Source: Marinifilum sp. D714 (GTDB taxonomy: Bacteria; Bacteroidota; Bacteroidia; Bacteroidales; Marinifilaceae). Taken from it: DNA of 64,000 nt. Within the stretch, counting starts at the first letter, position 1, and each line of letters opens with the position of its first letter. The stretch is from NCBI RefSeq assembly GCF_030851345.1, contig NZ_JALPNU010000009.1, positions 62,001-126,000 on the forward strand, written 5' to 3'. Below the pieces are notes generated by a model that did not search any database, was not told where the DNA came from, and saw only the letters and a program-made list of their open reading frames with translations. The position numbers and the translations under genes were made by a program. This document shows, piece after piece, positions 45,985 to 55,462 of the stretch.

Positions 45985-46974
45985 CTAGTTTGTTAAGATC
46001 TTTTCAATTTCTTCCAATTCGAAAATTTCAAAATGTAGGTTGTTTACACTATCGATATTCTGATCGAGTTGAGCAACAGAACTTGCACCAACGAGAACTG
46101 AAGTTACACGCTCATCTTTCAATAGCCATGCAATGGCCATTTGTGCCAGACTTTGACCTCTTCTTTCTGCCATTTGGTTTAAGGCTTTTACCTTATCAAT
46201 TAGCTTATCGGTAATCTGATCCTTTTGTAAGAAACCATGAGATTTAGCGGCTCTCGAATTTTCAGGAATGCCCTTAATGTATTTGTTGGTTAGCAAGCCC
46301 TGTGCAAGAGGAGAGAAGACGATTGAACCAATTCCATCTTTTTCGATCTGATCCAGCAATCCATCTTCCACCCATCGATCGAACATCGAATATCTTGGTT
46401 GATGAATCAGACAAGGAGTACCCAATTCACGCAAAATTCTTGCAGCTTCGCGGGTTTGATCAGGAGAATAGGATGAAATTCCTACGTATAAAGCTTTGCC
46501 CTGGCGTACCACATGATCCAAAGCCATCATGGTCTCCTCAAGTGGCGTATTGGGGTCTGGTCGGTGCGAGTAGAAGATGTCCACATAATCCAAACCCATT
46601 CGCTTTAAACTTTGGTCGAGACTGGCAATTAAATATTTGCGTGATCCCCAATCTCCATATGGTCCGGGCCACATATGATAGCCTGCTTTGGTGGAAATGA
46701 TCATCTCATCGCGGTAGTGACTCAGGTGTTCCCGAAGGATCTTACCAAAGTTTTCTTCGGCCGAACCAGGGGGTGGTCCGTAATTGTTTGCCAAATCGAA
46801 ATGGGTAATTCCTCTGTCGAATGCTCTGAATAGTATTTGCTTAAAATTGTCGTAAAGATCTACATGTCCGAAATTGTGCCATAATCCTATGGAAATGGCT
46901 GGTAGCAATAATCCACTTCTTCCACATCTTCGGTAAGGCATGTTTTCATACCTATCTTCACTTGCTTTGTACAT
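45985..46974 (-). CDS. aldo/keto reductase, L-glyceraldehyde-3-phosphate reductase type
   Basis: 329 residues of an NADPH-dependent aldo/keto reductase barrel. Active-site context FDLANNYGPPPGSAEENFG gives the catalytic Asp and Tyr, STKAGYHMWPGPYGDWGSRKYL the lysine strand and FYSHRPDPNTPLEETM the histidine. The cofactor end is VLVGASSVAQLDQNI. The GYHMWPGPYGDWGSRKYLIASLDQSLKRM segment matches the YghZ/Gpr subgroup, which detoxifies L-glyceraldehyde-3-phosphate and methylglyoxal. Monocistronic. Confidence 0.9.
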   Translation of the reverse strand: MYKASEDRYENMPYRRCGRSGLLLPAISIGLWHNFGHVDLYDNFKQILFRAFDRGITHFDLANNYGPPPGSAEENFGKILREHLSHYRDEMIISTKAGYHMWPGPYGDWGSRKYLIASLDQSLKRMGLDYVDIFYSHRPDPNTPLEETMMALDHVVRQGKALYVGISSYSPDQTREAARILRELGTPCLIHQPRYSMFDRWVEDGLLDQIEKDGIGSIVFSPLAQGLLTNKYIKGIPENSRAAKSHGFLQKDQITDKLIDKVKALNQMAERRGQSLAQMAIAWLLKDERVTSVLVGASSVAQLDQNIDSVNNLHFEIFELEEIEKILTN

Positions 46975-47081
46975 ATTTTTATAGTTTGATGAAGCATGAA
47001 GATACTAAAAGTTGAAAAGTGAAAAAGTATAAATGTTAAAAAAAGTACCTTTCTACTATTCTACTATTTCACTTTTGGAAA

Positions 47082-48878
47082 TTAGGATAACTGCTTTTTT
47101 AAAGAGAAGAAAAACTCTGTACCGCCTTCTTTTCGTGCTTTAACGAAAATACGTCCCTTGTGAAAGCCTACTGCATTTTTAACAATGGATAAGCCTAGCC
47201 CGGTACCACCCATTTTTCTTGATCTGCCATTATCGGCACGGTAGAAGCGCTCAAAAATTCTTGGCAAATGATCCTCCGAAATTCCAATTCCATTGTCATG
47301 ATAGGAGAAATAATGATAATTGTTGTCTTCGAAGTAATGTTTAATTTCTATGGAGCTTCCTTCTCCTGCATATTTTATTGAGTTATCGATCAGATTTCTG
47401 AACACAGAATCCAACAATTCAGTGTTTCCTTTGATGTTTAAATCTTCAGGTATATGAAGCTGGATATCCATTTTGGCATGTTCCAATTTTAACTCAAAAT
47501 CATCCAACATTTCATTCAATAGTTTGCCAATGCTCACATTGCCAATGGTAAACAATTGTTGTGTTTCTTCCATTTTGGTAAGCACCGAAATATCCTGAAT
47601 TAAATTCGATAATCTGTTAATTTGCACACAGGATCGTTCAATAAAAAGAATTTTCTTATCCTCAGGCATCTCCGGATTGTCTTTAATGGTCTCTAAAAAT
47701 CCAGAAACTGCAGTAACAGGAGTTTTAAGCTCATGCGCAATGTTCAAGGTCATTTCTTGCTTTATGGTTTTCTCGTTTTCCGATTTGGTAATATCGTTAA
47801 TCGAGATTTCGAAATTGCAATCGTGGAAAACCACAACCTGGTAAAGAAACATTTTATGGCCAACGGTAACTACATTTTTCGAGCTAATAATATCAACATT
47901 AGGAATGTAGTTTTTCTCCAGTTTTTTAATGTTTGATTTAATGAAATCATTAATCTCTGTTAATTCAGGCAACTCGAATATTTCCTGGTAGTTATGTGTT
48001 GAAATGTTTGACAGGTAATTGATATAATCGATAAAGTGACTGTTCCAAAGAATTAAATTCCTGTTTTTATCGAAAACGGCTACACCTTCTTGTGCAATCT
48101 GAAGGTGCATTATTAGTTTTTCCTTTTCTTTTACCAAGTCTTCCTTGGTTTTGCTCAACTTATTGTAAATTTTTACAATTTGATGGCTGATTTCGCCCAG
48201 TTCGGTTTTTCCAAAATTCTCATTTGGATCAATAGGTCTGTTTTTGGCAGCATTAATGGCAAATTTTCGAAGTTTGGCAATGGAGTTTCCAAAATGCTCT
48301 GTTGCATAAAGCAAGAACACAATTGTAACGCCAAACAAGGCGATTAGGAAATAGAAAAACAGCTTGTTGGCCTTTAAAAAAGAAACTACACTCTCGTTGT
48401 AGGGTAGTGCTGCCCTTACAAAGTGGGTGTAGTAATGCTTTGAATAATAATAATAGGTTTGTCCTGTTGATCCTGATAATCGGATATTGCTTCCTTTGCT
48501 GCCATAAATCGACTTTTGAACTTCAGGTCTATTTATATGATTGTCAAGTCTGGTTATGTCTTCAACATCAGAATCATAAACAACTTTACCATCGCTCAAA
48601 ATAACGGTCAATCGTATATTGTGGTCAGGCATTAAGCTTCTTAATGAATCAACTTCTACAAATTCGTTTTTGGTGATTAAGTCTTTCTGTTTGATTAACT
48701 CCTGAACCTGTTCGGTATAAATATTCAACGCATACTCTAATTTTTCTCTTCGATAGGCAATTTCCTGGTTGTACTGGAAACCACCAATAAGCATAGAAAA
48801 AATCAACACAATCAAAAAGAAGTAAACAAATAAGCGCTTCTTGTATTTTGATCCAGAGTTAGGAAAGTTTGTTGTCAT
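47082..48878 (-). CDS. phoR: phosphate-regulon sensor histidine kinase
   Basis: 598 residues. Membrane helix 13-35, a periplasmic segment of about 130 residues with YDSDVEDITRLDNH (PhoR/WalK-like sensor region), a second helix near 165-190, a HAMP-like linker, a PAS region near 255-350, HisKA with His382 in IAHELKTPVTAVSGFLETI and HATPase with NLIDNSIKY, DNGIGIS, FERFYRADNGRSRKMGGTGLGL. It follows phoB by 18 bp and closes the pst-pho cluster. It should phosphorylate PhoB when phosphate is limiting. Confidence 0.92.
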   Translation of the reverse strand: MTTNFPNSGSKYKKRLFVYFFLIVLIFSMLIGGFQYNQEIAYRREKLEYALNIYTEQVQELIKQKDLITKNEFVEVDSLRSLMPDHNIRLTVILSDGKVVYDSDVEDITRLDNHINRPEVQKSIYGSKGSNIRLSGSTGQTYYYYSKHYYTHFVRAALPYNESVVSFLKANKLFFYFLIALFGVTIVFLLYATEHFGNSIAKLRKFAINAAKNRPIDPNENFGKTELGEISHQIVKIYNKLSKTKEDLVKEKEKLIMHLQIAQEGVAVFDKNRNLILWNSHFIDYINYLSNISTHNYQEIFELPELTEINDFIKSNIKKLEKNYIPNVDIISSKNVVTVGHKMFLYQVVVFHDCNFEISINDITKSENEKTIKQEMTLNIAHELKTPVTAVSGFLETIKDNPEMPEDKKILFIERSCVQINRLSNLIQDISVLTKMEETQQLFTIGNVSIGKLLNEMLDDFELKLEHAKMDIQLHIPEDLNIKGNTELLDSVFRNLIDNSIKYAGEGSSIEIKHYFEDNNYHYFSYHDNGIGISEDHLPRIFERFYRADNGRSRKMGGTGLGLSIVKNAVGFHKGRIFVKARKEGGTEFFFSLKKQLS

Positions 48879-48896
48879 GTATAAAAACGAATTAAT

Positions 48897-49586
48897 CTAT
48901 TTTACGCGGGGATCAAAATAATATCCATACCCCGACTTGGTTTTAATTAAATTGTGATATTCTCCAATTTTTTTTCTGATTCGTCGTACATTCACATCAA
49001 CAGTTCGATCGCCTACATAGGTGTCGCCCTCCCAAATTTTATTCATGATTTCATCACGAGAGTAAATTCTTCCTGCATGGTTTAAGAGCAGGTGTAAAAT
49101 TTCAAACTCTGTTTTGGTCAAGCCAACATCAATGCCGTTAATCGTAACTTGTTTCGACTCCGAAACAAGTTTCAAATTTTCATATTCGAAACTTGCCTCG
49201 TTTTTTGTTTCAGAGAAAACACGTTTGCAAATTACATGAATTCTGGCAATAACTTCCTTAACTGAGAAAGGTTTTGCAACATAATCATCAGCACCTGCTT
49301 TAAATCCAAGCAATTTGTCGGTTTCGCTCCCTTTTGCAGTGATAAACAGTATGGGTTTATCCTCCAAATCGGGGTTACGACGAATAATTTTAGCCAACTC
49401 CAGACCTGAGATTTCTCCCATCATGATATCTAACAGGAAGAAATCATATTTGCTCAAGTCTAGCTTTAAGGCTTGTTCCGATGAAAAGGCGGTATCCACC
49501 TGAAAACCTTCTTGTTCGAGATTGTATTGCAGGATTTCGCACAAATCCTCTTCATCATCGACTACTAATATCTTTAAATCCTTCAT
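48897..49586 (-). CDS. phoB: phosphate-regulon response regulator, OmpR type
   Basis: 229 residues from the ATG at 49586 (MKDLKILVVDDEEDLCEILQYNLE). Receiver domain with acidic pocket DDE (10-12), phosphorylated Asp53 in FFLLDIMMGE, ITAKG and KPFSVKE. The winged-helix output domain has LTKTEFEILHLLLNHAGRIYSRDEIMNKIW and VDVNVRRIRKKIG. Position after phoU and before the PAS-type kinase identifies it as PhoB. The Pho box upstream of pstS is its probable target. Confidence 0.92.
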   Translation of the reverse strand: MKDLKILVVDDEEDLCEILQYNLEQEGFQVDTAFSSEQALKLDLSKYDFFLLDIMMGEISGLELAKIIRRNPDLEDKPILFITAKGSETDKLLGFKAGADDYVAKPFSVKEVIARIHVICKRVFSETKNEASFEYENLKLVSESKQVTINGIDVGLTKTEFEILHLLLNHAGRIYSRDEIMNKIWEGDTYVGDRTVDVNVRRIRKKIGEYHNLIKTKSGYGYYFDPRVK

Positions 49587-49744
49587 TTTTTGGAAATCTT
49601 TCCGGGTTTTTTTAAGGTTATTTAGTTTAGTATTCAGATCTTGAAAGTTCCCAGAGCGATCATAGAGTTTATGGGGCACTAATCAAAGGTCACTAGTCAT
49701 TTAAAAATAGATATTCCAATGAACTATTGACCAAGGATAATTAA

Positions 49745-50437
49745 CTATTCTTCTTCAGATATGTCTTTGTGACGTAAGTCAATTCCTTGTTGGAAATAGA
49801 TAGAAGCTTCTGCAATATTAGTTGCATTGTCGGCAACTCTTTCAATGCTACTTAAGATACTTCCAAAGTTTAGTAAATTAAAAATCTCGTTTTTATCTAT
49901 TCCTTCAGGAATTTCTTTTTTCACCATTCGTTTCATTAGTTTAAATCTCATTTCATCAACCAATTCATCGTTTTTAATGGTCCAAATGGCATATTCTTTA
50001 TCGTTGTCTTCAAAAGAAATTAATGCTTTGCGAACCATTTTTTCACTAATGGATAGCATATTTAGCAATGATTCCCTATGTCTTTCGTGAATAAAAGGAG
50101 GATCCATCTTATTCATGAAATTGATTACATTGTTTAATTGATCACCAATTCTTTCGATAAAACCAATCATTCTGAAATAGGAAACCAACATTCGCAATTC
50201 ACTTGCCATTGGTTGCTGTAATCCCATGGTAAGAATGATATTGTCACTCATTTTTAACTCAAGATTGTCAAGTTTATTCTCATTTTCTTTAAACTTTTCA
50301 ATTCTTTTAGGATCTATAATATCTAATCCGTATGATACAACTTCATCCAGGATCTCAAATTGTTCTTGAAGAATCAATTTCATTTTACTAAAATCAGAAT
50401 GAAGCTTATCGAATTTTTTATCTTTTTTGATTGACAT
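49745..50437 (-). CDS. phoU: phosphate transport regulator PhoU
   Basis: 230 residues of all-helical PhoU architecture with two three-helix repeats. Helices such as NILTMGLQQPMASELRMLVSYFRMIGFIERIGDQLNNVINFM and ILSSIERVADNATNIAEASIYFQQG carry the E/D-rich metal-binding pattern. PhoU links the Pst transporter to PhoR and restrains kinase activity when phosphate is plentiful. It lies 81 bp after pstB. Confidence 0.92.
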   Translation of the reverse strand: MSIKKDKKFDKLHSDFSKMKLILQEQFEILDEVVSYGLDIIDPKRIEKFKENENKLDNLELKMSDNIILTMGLQQPMASELRMLVSYFRMIGFIERIGDQLNNVINFMNKMDPPFIHERHRESLLNMLSISEKMVRKALISFEDNDKEYAIWTIKNDELVDEMRFKLMKRMVKKEIPEGIDKNEIFNLLNFGSILSSIERVADNATNIAEASIYFQQGIDLRHKDISEEE

Positions 50438-50518
50438 ACTATATCAATTATGAGTTATAAATTATGAATTATAAATGAAAAAGCTTAATTGCTTATTCAA
50501 AATTTAAATAACAGAAAA

Positions 50519-51367
50519 TCAACCAAATTTACCTGTTAGATATTCTTCGGTGCGCTTGTCTTTAGGCGTGGTAAACATTTGCTTTGTTTTGCCATACTCT
50601 ACCAACTCTCCAAGATACATAAACATAGAGTAATCAGAAATACGAGCAGCCTGCGACATGTTGTGCGTTACCAATACAATTGTAAAATCTTTCTTCAATT
50701 TCACCAGCAAGTCTTCAATTTTCGAAGTTGCAATTGGGTCAAGTGCCGAAGTTGGTTCATCAAGTAAAATAATGTCGGGGGTATATGCCAAAGCACGTGC
50801 AATACACAATCTTTGTTGCTGACCACCTGACAAGAAAGTTCCTCTGTTGTGTAGGGCATCTTTTACCTCGTCCCAAAGCGCCACCTCTCGTAATGACTTT
50901 TCAACGATTTCATCTTTTTCAGATCTCTTTAGTTTAATTCCATTCAAGTTAAAACCTGCAATTACATTATCGTAAATGCTCATGGTAGGAAATGGATTTG
51001 GACGTTGAAACACCATACCAATTTTTCGTCTCAATTGAATTGGATTTAGTTCATAGATGTTTTCATCACCCAGATAAACTCCACCTTTGTTATGGGTATT
51101 TGGATACAATTCGTGCATGCGGTTAATGGCTCTTAAAAGCGTACTTTTTCCGCAGCCCGAAGGACCCATAATTGCAGTAATTTTATTTTTGGCAATACCT
51201 GCAGATACATTTTGTATTGCATACTTATCTCCTCCGTAAGAAACCGATAAATCATCGATTTTTAAAACTGGAGATTCAATATTTTCAATTGGATTCTTTA
51301 TCACGACGTTCTCTTTATATTTTTGCTCTGTAGGCATTTGAACTTGTTTTAGTATTGTACTTTCCAT
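50519..51367 (-). CDS. pstB: phosphate ABC transporter ATP-binding protein
   Basis: 282 residues, with an N-terminal extension of about 35 residues ahead of VLKIDDLSVSYGG. Walker A MGPSGCGKSTLLRAINRM, Q-loop GMVFQRPNPFPTMSIYDNV, signature LSGGQQQRLCIARALA, Walker B IILLDEPTSALDPIA, and switch His in VLVTHNMSQAARISDY are all intact. Its start overlaps the pstA end by 19 bp, so translation is coupled. It powers phosphate import through PstA/PstC. Confidence 0.95.
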   Translation of the reverse strand: MESTILKQVQMPTEQKYKENVVIKNPIENIESPVLKIDDLSVSYGGDKYAIQNVSAGIAKNKITAIMGPSGCGKSTLLRAINRMHELYPNTHNKGGVYLGDENIYELNPIQLRRKIGMVFQRPNPFPTMSIYDNVIAGFNLNGIKLKRSEKDEIVEKSLREVALWDEVKDALHNRGTFLSGGQQQRLCIARALAYTPDIILLDEPTSALDPIATSKIEDLLVKLKKDFTIVLVTHNMSQAARISDYSMFMYLGELVEYGKTKQMFTTPKDKRTEEYLTGKFG

Positions 51368-52242
51368 TTTTTCGCGATTGCTTTAGCTGATAAATTCAGA
51401 CCTAGGATTAATAGTAATAAGAATAAGGAGGCGCTCCATATCATATTTACTAGATTAGGATCGTTATAAAACTCCCAAACCAAGAGAGGTACAGCACTTG
51501 ATGGCTCTGTGATATTGGTATTAACAACAGTGCTTCCCAAAGCTGTAAGCATAAGAGGGGCTGTTTCTCCTGCAATACGTGATATCCCAAGGATTACTCC
51601 GGTTAGGATACCTGAGATACCGGTTGGTAGAATCACTTTAAGGATCACTTTGTGATAGGGAACACCTAGTGATAAAGCAGCTTCTTTTAATGTGCCTGGT
51701 ATCATTTTTAATGTTTCCTCTGTTGATCGCACAATTGATGGTAACATCATAATTGATAAGGCAACACTACCAGCCAAAGCGGAGAAACCATTGGTCACTG
51801 GCTTAACAATCCAGATGTAACCGATTACGCCCAAAACGATAGAAGGTACACCTTGAAGCATATCAACAATAAATCGAACCAAACCTGCAAATTTCCCTTC
51901 GGCATTCTCGGCTAGATAGGTTCCACAAATAATACCAACTGGAATAGCGATTAATGAAGCTAAACCAACAATGATTAATGTACCTACAATACCATTGGCA
52001 ATTCCACCAGGAATAATTTCGTTGTTTGCAACTGCCACCATTGCTTCCATGGTATCAGGTGCTTCCTCGAAGAAAAAGCTGATGTTCAACTGACGGTATC
52101 CTTTTATTGCCAATTGGTATAGAATCAGGAATAAAGGCACACCTGAAAGGAAAGCAAGGAAGATCATTGCATTGGTAAAGATCTTGTCTTTCAACAAGCG
52201 TTGCTTCATCTTCCTGTCTGATATTTCTGTAGAGATATTCAT
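51349..52242 (-). CDS. pstA: phosphate ABC transporter permease PstA
   Basis: 297 residues with six membrane helices and the permease EAA-type loop LKEAALSLGVPYHKVILKVILPTGISGILTGVILGISRIAGETAPLM. A 60-residue segment (RQLNISFFFEEAPDTMEAMVAVANNEIIPGGIANG) follows the first helix, as in PstA. It starts 18 bp after pstC and overlaps pstB. Confidence 0.93.
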   Translation of the reverse strand: MNISTEISDRKMKQRLLKDKIFTNAMIFLAFLSGVPLFLILYQLAIKGYRQLNISFFFEEAPDTMEAMVAVANNEIIPGGIANGIVGTLIIVGLASLIAIPVGIICGTYLAENAEGKFAGLVRFIVDMLQGVPSIVLGVIGYIWIVKPVTNGFSALAGSVALSIMMLPSIVRSTEETLKMIPGTLKEAALSLGVPYHKVILKVILPTGISGILTGVILGISRIAGETAPLMLTALGSTVVNTNITEPSSAVPLLVWEFYNDPNLVNMIWSASLFLLLLILGLNLSAKAIAKKWKVQY

Positions 52243-52260
52243 TTCTTTATATAATATAGG

Positions 52261-53115
52261 CTAAGCCGATAATTTTTTCATGATTAATTTTCCGATATAA
52301 TTTACGATACCGGTGATGACGAATAGGATCAATCCGATCTCGATCAAGGCAGTGTATTTTAATCCTTCTGCTTCGCCAAACTGGTTTGCAATCAAACTGG
52401 CCATGGTATTTCCCAAATCGAAAATTCCTGTTGGCATATTATTGGAATTACCAATCAACATGGTAACTGCCATGGTTTCACCAATTGCTCTACCCAGTGC
52501 GAGTATATAACCTGCAAATATTCCTGAACCTGCGTTAGGAACAATTACGTTTCTAACTACCTCGAAGCGTGTCGCTCCAAGTGAGTAAGCAGCTTCTTTT
52601 AAACTGCCTGGAACCATTGAAATTACTTCGGCACCAAGAGAAGAAGCATATGGAATAATCATGATCGCCAGAATAACCGATGATGTGAATATTCCGAATC
52701 CTTGTGCATTAAGACCTAGCTCTGCAACCAATGGTTTTAATGCATAAAATCCCCACAATCCATATACAACCGATGGAATACCAGCCAACAGATCAACTAC
52801 TGACCTTAAAAAGGAAGGCAAGGCACCATCTTTAAAATATTCACCTAGGAATAAGGAAATGGAAAAGGCGAATGGAAATGTAATGATTAAAGCCAGAATG
52901 GAGGTTAGGAGTGTACCGATTATAAATGGCAAAGCACCATAGGTTTCACGTCCTTCTGTTGGATCCCATTCTGTAGAAAATAAAAATCCAAACCCAAACT
53001 CTTTAAAAGAAGGGATGGAGCCAACAAATAGTGTAGCAACAATTCCCAAGGCAATTAGCACCATAAGAACACCACTGCTAACTAATAGATATTTGAAGAT
53101 TTTTTCGCTGTTCAT
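52261..53115 (-). CDS. pstC: phosphate ABC transporter permease PstC
   Basis: 284 residues, six membrane helices, with the PstC segment EFGFGFLFSTEWDPTEGRETYGALPFIIGTLLTS near 36-70 and the cytoplasmic loop LKEAAYSLGATRFEVVRNVIVPNAGSGIFAGYILALGRAIGETMAV. It pairs with PstA to form the channel. It is separated from pstS by a hairpin-containing 110 bp gap. Confidence 0.94.
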   Translation of the reverse strand: MNSEKIFKYLLVSSGVLMVLIALGIVATLFVGSIPSFKEFGFGFLFSTEWDPTEGRETYGALPFIIGTLLTSILALIITFPFAFSISLFLGEYFKDGALPSFLRSVVDLLAGIPSVVYGLWGFYALKPLVAELGLNAQGFGIFTSSVILAIMIIPYASSLGAEVISMVPGSLKEAAYSLGATRFEVVRNVIVPNAGSGIFAGYILALGRAIGETMAVTMLIGNSNNMPTGIFDLGNTMASLIANQFGEAEGLKYTALIEIGLILFVITGIVNYIGKLIMKKLSA

Positions 53116-53144
53116 AAGATTTGAACGATTCAGTGTAATAGAAG

Positions 53145-53204
53145 AACGAGCTTGTACCAGTTGGTAGTCTGGAGAACTTTTTATTTAGCTGTTACAAGCT
53201 CGTT
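53145..53204 (-). other. intercistronic hairpin between pstS and pstC
   Basis: AACGAGCTTGTA (53145-53156) and TACAAGCTCGTT (53193-53204) form a perfect 12-bp stem enclosing 36 bases. There is no U-tract, so it looks more like an mRNA 3'-end stabiliser or partial attenuator than a full terminator. Confidence 0.65.
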
Positions 53205-53225
53205 GTTTGACCGAAGTCAATTGTT

Positions 53226-54296
53226 TTATTTTAATGCTTTTCCGTTATAAGTTACCTTACCAAGAACTGCTTTGGCTTTAGCCACTGCAGCTTCAGGAAG
53301 TGGAGCATAGTGTACTTTTGTAGTTTCTTTTTGAGCTTCAGGACTTACAACCCATTCAATTAATTTGATGGTTTGAGCAGCTTGATCAGCACTTCTGTCG
53401 TTGTAGTTTTGCTCTTTGTACAGAATTAACCAAGTAAAGCTAGAGATAGGATATCCATCAGCAGCATCGGTATTGGTTAAGCTTACACGAGTATCAGCTG
53501 GCATTTCACCTTTAGCCGATGCACTTACAGACTCAACAGAAGGGAGGATAAAGTTACCAGCTTTGTTCTGGATGCTTGCTACAGGAATACCCATTGCGAA
53601 AGCGTACTCAGATCCTATGTAACCAATAGCACCTTCTGTTTGGCTAATTGTACCAGCAACACCAGGGTTTCCTTTTGCACCAATACCAACAGGCCATTTT
53701 AAAGCTTTACCAGCACCAATTTTTTCTTTCCATTCAGTGCTTACTTTGCTCATGTAATCGCTAAAGATAAAAGTAGTACCTGATCCGTCAGAACGGTAAA
53801 CAACCGTGATTTCCATGTCAGGAAGTTTTACACCAGGGTTTACTGCTGCAATTTTAGCATCGTTCCATTTTTTGATTTTACCCATGAAAACACCTTCCAT
53901 CAATTCTGGTGTGAATTTTAATTCTGGTTTTCCAGGCAGGTTGTACGCAGCAACTACAGCACCCAAACAAGTAGGAACGTGAAGTACTTCCGCTGGCATG
54001 TCGGCTAGCTTCTTATCATTTAAGAATGCATCACTTGCTCCAAAGTCAACGATTTTATCTTTTAAGCTTCGGATACCTCCACCAGAACCAATTCCACCAT
54101 AGGTAACCAATAAACCTTTTTCTTTGGTATAACTCTTGAAAATTTTGTTGTAAAATGGTTGTGGGAAAGTAGCTCCAGCACCTGTTATTGTTTTAGCTTT
54201 TTTGTTGCTTGCAGTTTTATCTTTACCTGTATTCCCGCAACTTGCCATTAAGGCAACTGCAATAACAGCAGTAAAAAGCAATTGTAATTTTTTCAT
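53226..54296 (-). CDS. pstS: phosphate-binding lipoprotein PstS
   Basis: 356 residues with lipobox MASC (Cys20). The ligand-binding signature of PstS is present: ITGAGATFPQPFYNKIF near 37, YGGIGSGGGIRSLKDKIVDFGASDAFL near 65-92, VYRSDGSGTTFIFSDYMSKV near 166-185 and GAIGYIGSEYAFA near 222. A long lysine/alanine stretch follows the lipidated Cys. It is the first gene of the pstSCAB-phoU-phoB-phoR run, with the Pho box 130 bp upstream. Confidence 0.95.
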   Translation of the reverse strand: MKKLQLLFTAVIAVALMASCGNTGKDKTASNKKAKTITGAGATFPQPFYNKIFKSYTKEKGLLVTYGGIGSGGGIRSLKDKIVDFGASDAFLNDKKLADMPAEVLHVPTCLGAVVAAYNLPGKPELKFTPELMEGVFMGKIKKWNDAKIAAVNPGVKLPDMEITVVYRSDGSGTTFIFSDYMSKVSTEWKEKIGAGKALKWPVGIGAKGNPGVAGTISQTEGAIGYIGSEYAFAMGIPVASIQNKAGNFILPSVESVSASAKGEMPADTRVSLTNTDAADGYPISSFTWLILYKEQNYNDRSADQAAQTIKLIEWVVSPEAQKETTKVHYAPLPEAAVAKAKAVLGKVTYNGKALK

Positions 54297-54427
54297 CTTG
54301 GTTTAAATTTTAGTTTAAAAAACGATTGTTCTTAGATTTATAATATTTTAAAATCTTGTTTGTTACATTTACATAGTGTAAAAAGAACTAACTTGTATCT
54401 TTTCACACTGCAATGTTAGAATACTAA

Positions 54428-54471
54428 TGTTACAGGAATATTACAGCAATGTTAACAAATCGTTACTAGTT
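54428..54471. promoter_or_regulatory. Pho box: four 11-bp direct repeats
   Basis: TGTTACAGGAA (54428), TATTACAGCAA (54439), TGTTAACAAAT (54450) and CGTTACTAGTT (54461) are contiguous with an exact 11-bp period and a common KTTAMC core. PhoB/PhoP proteins bind direct repeats spaced by 11 bp, so this is the expected operator for pstS. It could also influence the divergent Sir2 gene at 54590. Confidence 0.8.
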
Positions 54472-54589
54472 GTAAATGTCAGAAAATCAGCGATAAAATC
54501 TTTAAAAAATATTTAAATCAAGGAATGGTTATCTGTTTTTAAAGTGAAATTTTCCAAACATTGTTACAAGTAAAATATTGAATTAAACC

Positions 54590-55327
54590 ATGAAAGAAGA
54601 TTTACAAAAAGTTGCCGATATCATTTCCAATTCTAAATCAATGATTGCCTTTACTGGTGCGGGAGTATCTGTTGAAAGTGGAATACCACCCTTCAGAGGT
54701 CCAGATGGATTGTGGAGTAGATATGATCCACAATGTCTCGATTTGGATTATTTTCATTTGAATCCTGTTGAATCCTGGAAGGCTATTAAATCGATCTTTT
54801 ATGATTTTTTTGGTGAAGCAAAGTACAATGGAGCTCACAAAGTGTTGGCACAGCTTGAGGAGAAAGGTTTACTAAAAGCAGTGGTAACCCAAAATATTGA
54901 TAATCTGCACCAGGAAGCTGGATCGAAAGTGGTTTACGAATTCCATGGCAATTCACAAAAGTTGGTTTGTTTGCAATGTGGTAAAAGCTACATTCCATCT
55001 GAGGTAGACTTGGAGGAATTGCCTCCCAAATGTGTGAATGATAAGAAAATTCTGAAACCTGACTTTGTCTTTTTTGGAGAAGGGATTCCTGAAACAGCTT
55101 ATCGAAAATCATTGCAGGCAGCCAGAGATGCTGATGTGGTATTGGTGGTAGGAACTACAGGGGAAGTTATGCCTGCTGCCATGATTCCTACCGAAGCCAA
55201 ACGAAATGGAGCAGTGGTTATCGAAATCAATACAGGGGAGTCGAACTATACAGATGGAATTACTGATTTTTTTCTTCAAGGAAAAGCTAGCGAAATTCTA
55301 GAAGAAATTTACAGTTTGATTAAATAG
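54590..55327 (+). CDS. cobB: Sir2-family NAD-dependent protein deacylase
   Basis: 245 residues. NAD-binding motif FTGAGVSVESGIPPFRG (21-37), QNIDNLHQEAG (101-111), catalytic His119 in YEFHGN, and VVGTTGEVMPAAM. The structural zinc site shows Cys127 and Cys130 (CLQC) and Cys148 (PPKC), but the fourth position is Asp151 instead of Cys. The DFVFFGEGIPE strand is normal. The protein should remove acyl groups from lysines in an NAD-dependent way. Divergent from pstS. Confidence 0.9.
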   Translation: MKEDLQKVADIISNSKSMIAFTGAGVSVESGIPPFRGPDGLWSRYDPQCLDLDYFHLNPVESWKAIKSIFYDFFGEAKYNGAHKVLAQLEEKGLLKAVVTQNIDNLHQEAGSKVVYEFHGNSQKLVCLQCGKSYIPSEVDLEELPPKCVNDKKILKPDFVFFGEGIPETAYRKSLQAARDADVVLVVGTTGEVMPAAMIPTEAKRNGAVVIEINTGESNYTDGITDFFLQGKASEILEEIYSLIK

Positions 55328-55454
55328 AGTAAGGGTTGTAATGTGTTGGAATTGTGCTGTGTAGTAAAATCATTTTTGTAAAGGAATTTATCAAATGAGG
55401 ATGTGCTTTCTTTTTAGGAGACATAAACAAAAGTAGATATCCCTGAAAATATTT

Positions 55455-55462
55455 TATATTTG
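55455..55462 (+). promoter_or_regulatory. candidate Bacteroidota -7 box for fabG
   Basis: TATATTTG matches TAnnTTTG exactly, 87 bp upstream of the fabG ATG. A matching TTTG at the -33 position is not evident, so confidence is low. Confidence 0.35.

Noticed and set aside
46975-47081. AAAAGTGAAA / TTTCACTTTT pair downstream of phoR
   Set aside because: AT-rich, long loop and low-complexity surroundings; could be chance.
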